Shown here: positions 17,025 through 25,768 of the stretch, piece after piece
Numbering within the stretch: the first letter of the stretch is position 1
Layout of the letters: each line of letters opens with the position of its first letter
From: Candidatus Latescibacterota bacterium
GTDB lineage: Bacteria > Latescibacterota > UBA2968 > UBA8231
Reading direction: 5' to 3'
Assembly: GCA_022827165.1 (NCBI GenBank)
Contig: JAJDTN010000181.1
Location: 1-31,964 of the forward strand
Length of the DNA stretch: 31,964 bases
Program-made: the position numbers and the translations under genes
Notes under the pieces: generated by a model
Database searches by the model: none
Told to the model about the DNA's origin: nothing
What the model saw: the letters and a program-made list of their open reading frames with translations, nothing else

Positions 17025-18038
17025 CTACTGGCCCAGGGCTTCAGCCCTTTCGTACGCGGTCTCGCTCTCCTGGATGCGGGACCTCAAGGCGTAGATGCGG
17101 CCCAGCTCGCGCCACACCGCGGCATTCTCCGGCAGCTCGACGGAAAGCCGCTCCAGCAGGGGCAGGGCGAGGTCCAGCTCCTCCAGGGCCAGGTAGGTGA
17201 CGGCGAGGTTGAAGCGGGCATCGGCGTTGCCGTCGTCGAGTGCCACGGCGCGCTCGAAGTGTCCGCGGGCGACGGCGAACTCCTCGCCGGCCCAGTGCAG
17301 GTTGCCCAGGGTGAAGTGGCAATCGAAGCAGTCCGGGTTGATGGCCAGGGCGCGCTGCACAAGCTCCCCGGCCTCGGCCGGGCGGTCCTGGTCCATGTGG
17401 ACCATGGCCAGGTGCACGAGGGCGCCCTGGTGCTCGCCGTGCTCGAGCACCGCCTCGAAGCAGCGGGCCGCCTCGTCGTAGCTCTGCCGGCTGAGGTACA
17501 GGGTGCCCAGCATGCGGTACGTCGACGTGTCGTCGGGCGCCTGCGAGACGACGTGCTCGAAGCCGCTGACGGCGCCGTCCAGATCGCCGAGCTGATAGTC
17601 GACGACGGCGAGGTTGCGCCAGGCCATCAGCTCATCGGGCAGCACCCGCACGGCGAGGGCGAAGTGGCCGCGCGCGGCCTCCAGGTCGGGAGTTGCGCCG
17701 CCGGCGACGGCAACCCCCTCGTTGTAGATCCGCGACCCGTAGCGCCGCCTCTCGTTGGCGATCTGCTCGTCGAACTTGCCCCCCAGCTCCTGGGCCCGGT
17801 CGAAGGCGTCGGCCATGGCCGGGTAGTCGCCCAGCAGGCCGCAGACCCTTCCGAGGTGGAAGAACCCCTGGGCGTTGCCGGGCTTCTCGGCCACGGCGAG
17901 CTCGAGCTGCTCCCGGGCGTTGTCGTACTGCTCCTGCTGGATGTAGAGCTTGCCGGCCGTGAGCGAGCTCTGGCACCCCGTCAGGGCGGGGAGGCAGGCG
18001 AGCAGGGCGGCGGCGCACAGGGCGAGGGAGGATCGCAT
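17025..18038 (-). CDS. TPR-repeat lipoprotein
   Basis: 337 aa. Signal peptide with lipobox LTGC (Cys 22), so the mature protein is lipid-anchored outside the cytoplasmic membrane. The rest is tandem tetratricopeptide repeats (about eight units), recognisable by repeated patterns such as AWRNLAVVDYQLGDLDGAV, TYRMLGTLYLSRQSYDEAA and DARFNLAVTYLALEELDLA at about 34-residue spacing. TPRs bind partner proteins. An EQIANERRRYGSRIYNEG stretch (about 90-107) breaks the regular array. It ends 10 bases before yejB, so it may be co-expressed with the importer, but the functional link is unproven. Confidence 0.86.
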   Translation of the reverse strand: MRSSLALCAAALLACLPALTGCQSSLTAGKLYIQQEQYDNAREQLELAVAEKPGNAQGFFHLGRVCGLLGDYPAMADAFDRAQELGGKFDEQIANERRRYGSRIYNEGVAVAGGATPDLEAARGHFALAVRVLPDELMAWRNLAVVDYQLGDLDGAVSGFEHVVSQAPDDTSTYRMLGTLYLSRQSYDEAARCFEAVLEHGEHQGALVHLAMVHMDQDRPAEAGELVQRALAINPDCFDCHFTLGNLHWAGEEFAVARGHFERAVALDDGNADARFNLAVTYLALEELDLALPLLERLSVELPENAAVWRELGRIYALRSRIQESETAYERAEALGQ

Positions 18039-18051
18039 GGGAAGCCTCTTG

Positions 18052-18975
18052 TCAGACGAAGGTGAGCCAGCCGTGGCGGTCCTCCACCTCGGCGTTGATG
18101 GTCTGGAAGAACAAGGTCTGCAGGCGCTCGGTGACCGGACCCCGGCGGCCCGAGCCGATGGGGATCCTGTCGATGGCGCGCACCGGGGAGATCTCCGCCG
18201 CCGTCCCCGTGAAGAACACCTCGTCGGCGATGTAGAGGAGCTCGCGCGGGATGGCGCCGGACTCGACCTCCATGCCCAGGTCCCGGGCCAGGGTGATGGC
18301 CGAGTGCCGGGTGATGCCGGGCAGGATCGAGTGGTGGGACGCGGGGGTGTGGATCGTGCCGTCCTTGACGAGGAAGACGTTCTCGCCGCTGCCCTCGCTC
18401 ACCAGGCCGTCGGGGCCGAGGACGATGCCCTCGTCGTAGCCGTCGGCATTGGCCTCCATGCGAACGAGCTGGGAGTTGAGGTAGTTCCCCCCGGCCTTGG
18501 CCAGGTTCGGCATGGTGTTGGGCGCCGAGCGGTTCCACGACGACGTGCACACCGAGACGCCCTGCTCCAGGGCCTCCTCGCCGAGGTACTCCCCCCATTC
18601 CCAGACGGCGATGACCGTGTCCACCGGGCAGGGCAGGGGATCGACGCCGAGGGAACCGTAGCCGCGGAAGGCGATGGGCCGGATGTAGCAGGCCTCGAGC
18701 CGGTTGACCCGGATCGTCTCCAGGATCGCCTCGGCCACCTGGCCGCGGTCGAAGGGGATCTCCATGCGGTAGATCCTGGCCGAATCGAAGAGCCGGGTCA
18801 CGTGGTCCTGCAGGCGGAAGACCGCCGGCCCCTTCTTCGTGGCATAGCAGCGGATCCCCTCGAAGACGGAGGAGCCGTAATGCACCACGTGGGAGAGGAC
18901 GTGGGTGCGGGCCTCGTCCCAGGGCACGAACTCGCCGTTGAACCAGATCTTCTCGGATTTCGGCATGGGGGGCAT
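18052..18975 (-). CDS. ilvE: Branched-chain amino acid aminotransferase
   Basis: PLP enzyme interconverting Val, Leu and Ile with their 2-oxo acids. 307 aa, class IV aminotransferase. The N-terminal hallmark FEGIRCY is at about 38-44, the PLP lysine is K160 in [13 protein letters not shown]194 lies in [10 protein letters not shown], and [10 protein letters not shown] is at 256-265. All match IlvE rather than D-amino-acid transaminase or aminodeoxychorismate lyase, the other members of the class. ATG 18975 is used; an ATG three codons later is also possible. It lies 13 bases upstream of the TPR gene on the same strand. Confidence 0.93.
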   Translation of the reverse strand: MPPMPKSEKIWFNGEFVPWDEARTHVLSHVVHYGSSVFEGIRCYATKKGPAVFRLQDHVTRLFDSARIYRMEIPFDRGQVAEAILETIRVNRLEACYIRPIAFRGYGSLGVDPLPCPVDTVIAVWEWGEYLGEEALEQGVSVCTSSWNRSAPNTMPNLAKAGGNYLNSQLVRMEANADGYDEGIVLGPDGLVSEGSGENVFLVKDGTIHTPASHHSILPGITRHSAITLARDLGMEVESGAIPRELLYIADEVFFTGTAAEISPVRAIDRIPIGSGRRGPVTERLQTLFFQTINAEVEDRHGWLTFV

Positions 18976-19011
18976 GAAAGGGCTCCTGCACGGCGCGTTC
19001 GGCGCCGCCGG

Positions 19012-20916
19012 TCAGAACGAACGGGTGAGCTTGAGGTTCATCCTGTCGAAGGTGCCGCTGCGCTGCCGCGAGCGGCTGAAGGACGAGGTCAGACCGGTCT
19101 GTCCGGCCGGCTGGTAGTTGAGGTTGAGCCTCAAGGTCTCGTGAGGGTGGCGGGCGGCGAGATCCCGTTCGACCTCGTCGCGTCCGTAGAGGACTCGCCA
19201 CTGGCGCCGAAGCCGGACCGAGTAGCTCATGGTCATGGAGGCACCTTCGGCCGGGCGATAGCTCATGTTGAACCCCGCCCCGTGGTCGCTGTTCTCCCCC
19301 TCGACGATCTGGGCGTCCTCCTCCGTCAGCAGCGTGCCGGAATCATCGGCCTTGTAGGAGTAGTTGGCGCCGAGGCTCAGCGAATTGAGCAGGGACCGCT
19401 GGACCTTGTGAGTCATGCCCCAACTGCGGTGGATCTTGCTGCGCCGGTCGACGGCGTCGGGGCTCATCCGGCGATCGAAGTCGAAGATAGTGCGCCGTGC
19501 GGATATTTGAAAGGTGTGGCTGACCCTCATCTCGTGGCGCTCGTAGCTCGTGCCCATGGTGAGCCCGAGACTGAGGTTGCGCTGGTTGGCGCCGGCCCTC
19601 GAAGCGTGGAGGTTGATCAGGTGAGAGAGGTTGGAGGACAGGGAGCTGTTGTAGCGCAGGCCGCTCGGGCGCGCGCCTCGCAGTGAGAGAGAGAGGTTGC
19701 GGTTGAAGCGGTCCCGGTCCTGGTGAGGGGCGCCCGGGTTGTCGAGACGGTTCATGCCAGTCGATGCCGAGAGGTTGATCGTGTGGTCCTTGTCCAGCTG
19801 CCAGTTCAGGGAGCCGCCGAGGGCGAGGTTCTGGTTCTCGCGGTCGTCCGTGGGATCCCGGAAGGAGGCCCCGCTGGAGAGAGTCACCGGCAGGCGCCGC
19901 TCGTCGTTGGTCGACCAGCCCAGCTTCAGGCTGCCCACGAGGGTTTCGCTCAGCCGGCCGCTGGCGTTGCCGCTGAGGTCCCACTTCTCGTTCTTGCGGT
20001 CCCTCGCATAGAAGCGGTTCCCCACGTCTTCCTCGGCATTGGCGGTGTTGGTGTTCAGTCCCTTCGACCAGCTCTGGTTGCCCCTCATGTCGAAGCCGAG
20101 GAGCTTGAAGGACAGGGAGGAGGACAGGCTGGTGTTGCGGCGCTCGGCCAGCTCCGCCGCCACGGAGGCCTTCGAGCCGTCGAAGACGGGACGGGAGACG
20201 CCGGCCTGGGAACGGCTCTCACCCAGGGAAAAACCGGTGCGCACATCTCCTGGGAGGGTGTAGCCAGCGCTCATGCGCAGACTCTCGCTGCGGCTCTTGT
20301 TGATCTCGAGGGTGTTGTCCGTCTTGCTCAGGGAGAGGTTCGTGGTGAGCTTGCGGCCCCCCACCTCGAAGGCCGGCGACGTATTCATCGAACCCGTGTA
20401 CTGGAGCCCCGACTCCTCAATGAGGCTGTCCGGATTCACCGGACTCGCGCGCCGGGCCGAGATCACCCCCGGAACGACGTTGAAGCGCAGGTTGCGGAAG
20501 ACCCCTTCGCTCCCGGCCAGGGGCTGGTAGCCGAAACGGAACCCGAAGGACTGGCTGCGCGTGCGCTGGCGCTGCAGACCGGCGTTCCGGCTCCGCATGC
20601 TGGCGTTGACTCCGATGGAGGCCCTGGGGCCGAGGATCGGATAGGTCACGGAGGTGCGGATACCGGCCGACTCCTGCCAGACGTGACCGCGGCGGTCGAG
20701 CTGCGAGGTCAACGACGCCGAGGCGTTCATGCTCAGTTGGGCGGTGGTATCCCCCGCCGCCGCCAGGGTCACGGGGGTCGAGAAGCGCCATCCGGGAAAG
20801 GTCGGCGTCCAGACCATTCGGTCCCTTGTCCCGCTGAATCTCAGGGAATAGCTCTGGCCCCAGCCCTCCGGGGGCCCGGTCACCACGACGAGGACGGCGA
20901 TCAGGAGGGGTCTCAC
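19012..20916 (-). CDS. Predicted outer-membrane beta-barrel protein
   Basis: 634 aa from a GTG at 20916, overlapping the rsmA stop by 4 bases (GTGA). A signal peptide (about 1-20) is followed by a sequence dominated by short amphipathic strands alternating with polar, Ser/Arg/Asn-rich turns. Examples are NLSLSLRGARPSGLRYNSSL, SLSLGANYSYKADDSG and TMSYSVRLRRQW. The last residue is Phe (NLKLTRSF), the classic C-terminal signal read by the BAM insertion machinery. No plug, POTRA or TonB box is seen. The strand count fits a large barrel (20 or more strands). It would sit in the outer membrane, supporting a diderm organism. No closer family recognised. Confidence 0.8.
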   Translation of the reverse strand: MRPLLIAVLVVVTGPPEGWGQSYSLRFSGTRDRMVWTPTFPGWRFSTPVTLAAAGDTTAQLSMNASASLTSQLDRRGHVWQESAGIRTSVTYPILGPRASIGVNASMRSRNAGLQRQRTRSQSFGFRFGYQPLAGSEGVFRNLRFNVVPGVISARRASPVNPDSLIEESGLQYTGSMNTSPAFEVGGRKLTTNLSLSKTDNTLEINKSRSESLRMSAGYTLPGDVRTGFSLGESRSQAGVSRPVFDGSKASVAAELAERRNTSLSSSLSFKLLGFDMRGNQSWSKGLNTNTANAEEDVGNRFYARDRKNEKWDLSGNASGRLSETLVGSLKLGWSTNDERRLPVTLSSGASFRDPTDDRENQNLALGGSLNWQLDKDHTINLSASTGMNRLDNPGAPHQDRDRFNRNLSLSLRGARPSGLRYNSSLSSNLSHLINLHASRAGANQRNLSLGLTMGTSYERHEMRVSHTFQISARRTIFDFDRRMSPDAVDRRSKIHRSWGMTHKVQRSLLNSLSLGANYSYKADDSGTLLTEEDAQIVEGENSDHGAGFNMSYRPAEGASMTMSYSVRLRRQWRVLYGRDEVERDLAARHPHETLRLNLNYQPAGQTGLTSSFSRSRQRSGTFDRMNLKLTRSF

Positions 20917-21758
20917 GCCGCCGACTCGGTCCACACCCCGGTGAGGCGGGCGTAGTCGTGAACGCTCAGGTTCTCGGCGCGCCTCGTCAGGTCGATCCGC
21001 GCGCGCCCGGCCAGGTCCGCCAGCCTTCCGGGGGCGACGGCGCCTTCCTCGGGTCCGGGGGAGGGCAGGGCGGCCAGGGCGTTGCGGAGCATCTTCCGGC
21101 GCTGCGCGAAGGCGGCCTTGACGATCTGCTCGAAGCGGCCCATGTCGACCACGGAAACGCGGCCGGGCAGGAACTCGATGTCGACCACGGCGGAATCGAC
21201 CCGAGGCACGGGGCGAAAGGCGGTGGGTGGGATCTGCCGGGCCAGGTCGATGCGGGCGCACTGGTTCAGCATCACCGTGAGGCGGCCGTAGCGGCGTGAC
21301 CCCGGGGCCGCCACCAGCCGTTCGGCGACCTCCTTCTGGAGGGTGAGGACGGCGCGGCGGACCAGGCCGGCATGCTCCCGGAGCCGGAAGAGGACGGGAG
21401 CGGTGATGTCGTACGGCAGGTTGCCGACGACGAAGAGGTTGCGCCGGCCTTCCTCGCCGGGGAGCCCCGCCAGGTCGAGGCGAAGGACGTCCCCCTCGAT
21501 GATGCGAAGGGGCGGGTCCGGAAACCGGGACCGCAGCTGGCCGGCGAGGCGGCGGTCGATCTCCACGGCCACGAGACGGTCGAGCCGGTCCAGCAGGGGG
21601 GCGGTGATCGCGCCCCTTCCCGGGCCGATCTCGAGGACGAGGTCGTCGGGCGCCGGACGCACCAGATCGGCGATCGCCACCCGCGCCTCGGCGTCGATCA
21701 GGAAGTGCTGACCGAAGCGCTTGCGCGGCCGGGGCCGGGCCCCCGGAGGACGCTTCAC
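20913..21758 (-). CDS. rsmA: 16S rRNA (adenine1518-N6/adenine1519-N6)-dimethyltransferase
   Basis: Dimethylates two adjacent adenines in the 3'-terminal helix of 16S rRNA during 30S maturation, using S-adenosylmethionine. 281 aa from a GTG at 21758. The KRFGQHFL N-terminal motif (13-20), SAM motif I EIGPGRGAIT (43-52), acidic E in VAVEID, and catalytic N113-L-P-Y116 are present, as is FRPVPRVDSAVV before the helical C-terminal domain. Start and end overlap the holB stop and the beta-barrel start by 4 bases each. The ORF stays open upstream but homology begins at this GTG. Confidence 0.95.
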   Translation of the reverse strand: MKRPPGARPRPRKRFGQHFLIDAEARVAIADLVRPAPDDLVLEIGPGRGAITAPLLDRLDRLVAVEIDRRLAGQLRSRFPDPPLRIIEGDVLRLDLAGLPGEEGRRNLFVVGNLPYDITAPVLFRLREHAGLVRRAVLTLQKEVAERLVAAPGSRRYGRLTVMLNQCARIDLARQIPPTAFRPVPRVDSAVVDIEFLPGRVSVVDMGRFEQIVKAAFAQRRKMLRNALAALPSPGPEEGAVAPGRLADLAGRARIDLTRRAENLSVHDYARLTGVWTESAA

Positions 21759-22855
21759 GCCGGGGAAGCTCCGGCGCGGCGCAACTGGTACCAGAGATCG
21801 GCCAGCAGCAGCTGAGGGTTCACGTTGCGGCCCAGGGCTTCGTACGCCGAGTCCATGGTACGCGCCAGGCGGTCGAGTCCCACCCCCGAGATGCGGCGGC
21901 TCCAGTCGTCGAGCCGTTCGCCGCGGTCGCCGTGGGCCACGGAGCCGCCGCGGCCGCCTTGCAGCAGCAGCACGTCCCTCAGGTACGTGGAGCACAACTC
22001 GAGAAACGCTTCCATGCGCTCCTTGTCGGGCCTCCCCCCGAAATCCTCGAGGAGGGGCCAGTAGTCCCGCTCGCGGCCGCAGAGCCCGGAGTCGATGAAA
22101 CGCTCCACCAGGTCGCGCAGGGCGTCGAAGGACTCGTCCGCCACCTCCGCCGGACGGACCGGGCCGCTGGCGGCGAGTCGTCCGGCGAGGGAGGCCCGCT
22201 CCACCGACGCCCCCGAGCCCTGCAGCTCGTTCCGGACCTCGGCGGCGGTCCGAGGCCGCAGGGGCAACCGCTGGCACCGGGAGACGACCGTCGGCAGCAG
22301 GCGCTCCGCCGTTTCCGAGACCAGCAGGAAGAGGGCGTGGCCGGGCGGCTCCTCAAGGGTCTTCAGCAGCGAGTTGGACCCCTCGGGCCGCATGCGGTCG
22401 GCCTCGAAGATGACGGCCACGCGCCTCGAGGATCCCGGCGCCGGGGCGAAGGCCATCTCGTGCTGCACGAGCTCCAGGTGGTCCTCCTTTCGGATGGTGC
22501 CTCCCGTGCGCAGGGCCCGGCCGCCCTGGAGGTACTCGAGGGCCGCCTCGCGGAGGGCGGCGAACCGCTCGGCCTCGGTCTCCTTGCGCCCCGGCCGGGG
22601 AGGGGGCATGGGCAGCAGGACCTGCAGGTTGGGATGGCTCAGATGATCGATCTGAAGGCAGGTCGGGCAGTCGCCGCAGCCGCCCGCCGGACCGCTCCGG
22701 CCGCAGAGGACCGCCCGCGCCAGCTCGATGGCCAGGCGCCGCTTGCCCGCGCCCTCCGGTCCGGTGATGAGGATGGCGTGGGGGAGGCGGCCGGAGTTCA
22801 GCCAGGCCGCGACCTGCGCCCTCGCCCGCTCCTGGCCGATGACCCGATCGAGCAC
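21755..22855 (-). CDS. holB: DNA polymerase III subunit delta'
   Basis: Structural AAA+ subunit of the clamp loader. 366 aa from a GTG at 22855. VIGQERARAQ opens the protein. The P-loop is degenerate, GPEGAGKR (32-39), with Arg in place of the Ser/Thr that follows Lys, fitting the non-ATPase role of delta'. A zinc site is formed by C51, C60, C63 and C66. The SLLKTLEEPP and VVSRCQRLPL segments match the DnaX family, but an insert of about 45 residues (Pro-rich PMPPPRPG) follows the zinc site. The gamma/tau partner dnaX is at the left end of the window. Confidence 0.88.
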   Translation of the reverse strand: MLDRVIGQERARAQVAAWLNSGRLPHAILITGPEGAGKRRLAIELARAVLCGRSGPAGGCGDCPTCLQIDHLSHPNLQVLLPMPPPRPGRKETEAERFAALREAALEYLQGGRALRTGGTIRKEDHLELVQHEMAFAPAPGSSRRVAVIFEADRMRPEGSNSLLKTLEEPPGHALFLLVSETAERLLPTVVSRCQRLPLRPRTAAEVRNELQGSGASVERASLAGRLAASGPVRPAEVADESFDALRDLVERFIDSGLCGRERDYWPLLEDFGGRPDKERMEAFLELCSTYLRDVLLLQGGRGGSVAHGDRGERLDDWSRRISGVGLDRLARTMDSAYEALGRNVNPQLLLADLWYQLRRAGASPA

Positions 22856-22865
22856 GCCGCCGGGG

Positions 22866-23978
22866 TCAGTTCCGGTGGAGGAGACTGACCTCGGTCTCCC
22901 TGTCGAAGTAGTGCGCCTTGCCGATCTCCACGGCCAGGCGGACCCGCTGCTCCACGGCGGGGACGTGCAGGGGGTCGACCCGGGCCACGAAGGAGGAGCG
23001 GCCCGTGGTCAGGTAGAGGAAGACCTCGTTGCCCATGGGCTCCACGACCTCCACCGTCGCCTCGATCTCGACGGCGTCGACGCCCGGGGCCATGGTGGCC
23101 GGGTCGTGGATGTCCTCCGGACGGATGCCGAGGACCACTTCCTGACCGGCGTGATCCCCGAGACCCCCGGCCTGGGATGAGGGCAGGGGCAGCTGGATGC
23201 CCCCCTCGTCGAAGACCAGGCCGCCGCCGCCGTTGGTCAGGCGGCCCTCGAAGAAGTTCATCGACGGGCTGCCGATGAAGCCGGCCACAAACTGGTTGGC
23301 CGGGAAGTTGTAGAGGTTGAGGGGCGAGTCGTTCTGCTGGATGCGGCCGTCCTTCATCACCACGATGCGGTCCCCCATGGTCATCGCCTCGGTCTAATCG
23401 TGGGTGACGTAGAGCATGGTCGCCTCGAGCCGGCGGTGGAGCTTGCTGATCTCGGTGCGCATCTGCACGCGCAGCTTGGCGTCGAGATTCGAGAGCGGCT
23501 CGTCGAAGAGGAAGACCTTCGGCTTGCGCACGATGGCCCGGCCCACGGCGACGCGCTGGCGCTGGCCGCCGGACAAGGCGCGGGGCTTGCGCTCCAGCAA
23601 CTCCTCGATCCCCAGGATCTCGGCCGCCTCGCGGACCCGGGCGTCGATCTCCTGCCTGGGGTACTTCCGCAGCTTGAGGCCGAAGGCCATGTTCTGATAG
23701 ACGCTCATGTGCGGGTAGAGGGCGTAGTTCTGGAAGACCATGGCGATGTCGCGGTCCTTGGGCGGGATGTCGTTCACCAGGGTGCCGTCGATGTAGATCT
23801 CGCCCTCGGTGATCTCCTCCAGCCCGGCCACCATGCGCAGGGTCGTCGACTTGCCGCACCCCGAGGGACCGACGAGGACGACGAAGGACCGGTCCTCGAT
23901 GTGGATGTCGGCGCCATCCACGGCGACCACGTCCTTGCCGAAGACCTTGCTCACGCTTTTCAGGACAACCTCTGCCAT
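22866..23978 (-). pseudogene. MalK/UgpC-type ABC ATPase interrupted by an in-frame UAG
   Basis: The full frame encodes a sugar-importer-type ATPase of normal length (about 370 codons): Walker A GPSGCGKS (37-44), [10 protein letters not shown], signature LSGGQRQR, Walker [12 protein letters not shown] and H-loop TLYVTHD-like sequence, then a TOBE/regulatory domain (FFEGRL onward; LGIRPEDI). Codon 195, the conserved Gln after THD, is TAG (23396-23394). One C-to-T change from CAG explains it. The remaining frame (TEAMTMGDRIVVM...) has no other defect. UAG ends at least five normal genes in this window, so general recoding is unlikely. Either a recent nonsense mutation or a sequence error. No permease or binding protein lies beside it; such orphan ATPases can serve several importers. 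Products as read: 194-aa ATPase part and a possible 172-aa downstream piece. Confidence 0.85.
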
Positions 23979-23995
23979 CGACTCTCTCCCGGAGA

Positions 23996-24018
23996 CCGGC
24001 GGGGCTTGCCACCGCCGG
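23996..24018 (-). other. Hairpin in tsaB-ABC ATPase gap
   Basis: CCGGCGG and CCGCCGG form a 7-bp stem, with an inner GGC/GCC extension past one bulged base. It lies in the 69-base gap downstream of tsaB and 18 bases upstream of the ABC ATPase start, whose GGGAGAGAG ribosome-binding site follows at once. No U-tract follows. It may attenuate read-through or stabilise the tsaB mRNA end. Confidence 0.35.
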
Positions 24019-24047
24019 GTGTCATTGGGGGCCAGGGACCCGCCGGT

Positions 24048-24743
24048 TCAGGGGGCCGGCGCGCCGCCCTCCTGCCGCGGACGGGTGACGAAAGCGGTCC
24101 TGCCCAGGTAGACGGGCTCCGCCCGACCCGGATCGAGGCACTCGCCGCGCTCCAGCTTGGGCCCGGCGAGCCACGCGGCCGCGGCGGCACAGGGGCTGCG
24201 CACGGCCGCGGGCGCGCGTCTCACCTCCGGCGGCAGATCCCGCGGGAGGTCCAGGCCATCGCCGGTGAACAGTACGTCGCGGCCGTTCCACTCCGCCATC
24301 AGTTCCGCCCGGTCGGCGACGCGCTCGGGACTCAGCGGCCGGGGCCGGCCCCGTGAGGTGTCGAAGGCCGCCGTGTAGACCTCCTCCCTCCGCGCCGCCA
24401 GGGCCACGCACACCGGCAGGCGGCACCACGGGACCCGCGCCGCCAGCACCTCGAGCGTCGACAGGCCGACGAGAGGGGCCTCCAGGGCCATGCACAGCCC
24501 CTTCGCCGCGCTCAGGCCGATGCGCAGCCCGGTGAAGGAGCCCGGGCCGATGGTGACGGCCACGGCGCCGATCTGCCCTCGTTGGCCGCCGGCGTCGCCG
24601 AGGGCCCGGTCGATCTCCGGAAAGAGCCGCCGGGAGTGCTCCCGGGGGGCCTGGAAGGTCCTCAGAGCCAGGATCGAATCGCCGGCCGACACCGCCACGC
24701 TGCCGGCGGAGGTGGCCGTGTCGATGGCCAGGAGCAGGTTCAC
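24048..24743 (-). CDS. tsaB: tRNA threonylcarbamoyladenosine biosynthesis protein TsaB
   Basis: Partner of TsaD in making t6A37 in ANN-decoding tRNAs. ASKHA-fold protein of 231 aa from a GTG at 24743. N-terminal LLAIDTATSAGSVAV and the diagnostic GPGSFTGLRIG (66-76) followed by AKGL are clear. The C-terminal part, with ALAARREEVYTAAFD and PVYLGR, is normal. The start overlaps the ruvB stop by 4 bases, so it is coupled to the ruv genes. TsaD, TsaC and TsaE are not in the window. Confidence 0.93.
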   Translation of the reverse strand: MNLLLAIDTATSAGSVAVSAGDSILALRTFQAPREHSRRLFPEIDRALGDAGGQRGQIGAVAVTIGPGSFTGLRIGLSAAKGLCMALEAPLVGLSTLEVLAARVPWCRLPVCVALAARREEVYTAAFDTSRGRPRPLSPERVADRAELMAEWNGRDVLFTGDGLDLPRDLPPEVRRAPAAVRSPCAAAAAWLAGPKLERGECLDPGRAEPVYLGRTAFVTRPRQEGGAPAP

Positions 24744-25768
24744 AGGAGGTCCATCTGGTCGCCGGGGTCCAGCCCCTGGGGGGGCGTCCTTCCCAGGTGG
24801 GTCCAGGCCGGCGCCATGGCCTGACGGCCGCGCGGGGTCCGCTTGAGGAACCCCTGCTGGATGAGGTACGGCTCGTAGACCTCGGTGATGGTGCCCTCCT
24901 CCTCGCCGATGGCGGCGGCCAGGTTGTTCACCCCCACCGGACCTCCCCCGAACCGGTCGATGATCACCTCCAGCAATCGGCGGTCGACCTCGTCCAGGCC
25001 GAGATCGTCCACCTTGAGGATCTCGAGGGCGGCGGCGGCGGTGTCCCGGTCGACGGTGCCGCCGCCCTCGACCTGGGCGTAGTCGCGGCAGCGCCGCAGC
25101 CAGCGCTTGGCGAGGCGCGCCGTGCCGCGGGCGCGGCGGGCGATCTCGCCGGCCCCCTCGGGGAGGACGGTGAAGCCGAGGAGCCTGGCGTCGCGCAGGA
25201 CGATCTGCACCAGCTCGTCGACGGTGTAGTAGTCGAGGTTGGCGGTGATCAGGAAGCGGGCGCGCATGGGAGCCGTGAGCAGTCCCTGCCGGGTGGTGGC
25301 GCCCACCAGGGTGAACCGTTCCAGATCCAGGGTCACCGACCGGGCCGTGGGCCCCGAGTCGATGAGGATGTCGATGCGGTAGTCCTCCATGGCGGAGTAG
25401 AGGTACTCCTCCACCTCGCGGTTGACGCGGTGGACCTCGTCGATGAAGAGGACGTCGCGGGCCCCGAGGGCGGTGACGATGCCGGCCAGGTCGACGGGGC
25501 GGTCGAGCAACGGACCCGAGGTGTCGTGCACGGCCACGCCCATCTCGTTGGCGATCACCCGGGCGAGGGTGGTCTTGCCGAGGCCCGGGGGCCCGGACAG
25601 GAGCACGTGGTCGAGGGCCTCGCCGCGCTCCCTGGCGGCGGTGATGGCGATCCGCAGCTGCTGCTTGACCTTGTCCTGCCCGAGCATCTCATCCAGACGC
25701 TTGGGACGTAGAGACGGATCCAGCCCCTCGTCTCCCTGGTCCTCGGGATCGACGAATCTGGTTTCCAT
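24740..25768 (-). CDS. ruvB: Holliday junction branch migration ATPase RuvB
   Basis: Hexameric AAA+ motor that drives branch migration on RuvA-bound junctions. 342 aa. LRPKRLDEMLGQ, Walker A GPPGLGKT (59-66), Walker B LFIDEVHR (107-114), sensor FTLVGATTR (152-160) and the Arg-finger region MRARF (168-172) are visible. The C-terminal winged helix, with GGGPVGVNNLAAAIGE, YEPYLIQQGFLKRTPRGR, is typical. Small deviations from the usual RuvB: RARFLI instead of RDRFG, and TARLAKRWLRR instead of TPRIANRLLRR. The ATG overlaps the ruvA stop (ATGA). Confidence 0.96.
   Translation of the reverse strand: METRFVDPEDQGDEGLDPSLRPKRLDEMLGQDKVKQQLRIAITAARERGEALDHVLLSGPPGLGKTTLARVIANEMGVAVHDTSGPLLDRPVDLAGIVTALGARDVLFIDEVHRVNREVEEYLYSAMEDYRIDILIDSGPTARSVTLDLERFTLVGATTRQGLLTAPMRARFLITANLDYYTVDELVQIVLRDARLLGFTVLPEGAGEIARRARGTARLAKRWLRRCRDYAQVEGGGTVDRDTAAAALEILKVDDLGLDEVDRRLLEVIIDRFGGGPVGVNNLAAAIGEEEGTITEVYEPYLIQQGFLKRTPRGRQAMAPAWTHLGRTPPQGLDPGDQMDLL

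Noticed and set aside
19012..21261. 749-codon version of the beta-barrel gene
   Set aside because: The first 115 codons overlap rsmA in another frame and look like shadow sequence; the GTG at 20916 begins a proper signal peptide.
22866..23978. Global reassignment of UAG as an explanation for the amber in the ABC ATPase
   Set aside because: UAG ends several ordinary genes in the window at the expected family lengths (yejA, yejE, the TPR gene and two membrane-protein genes).
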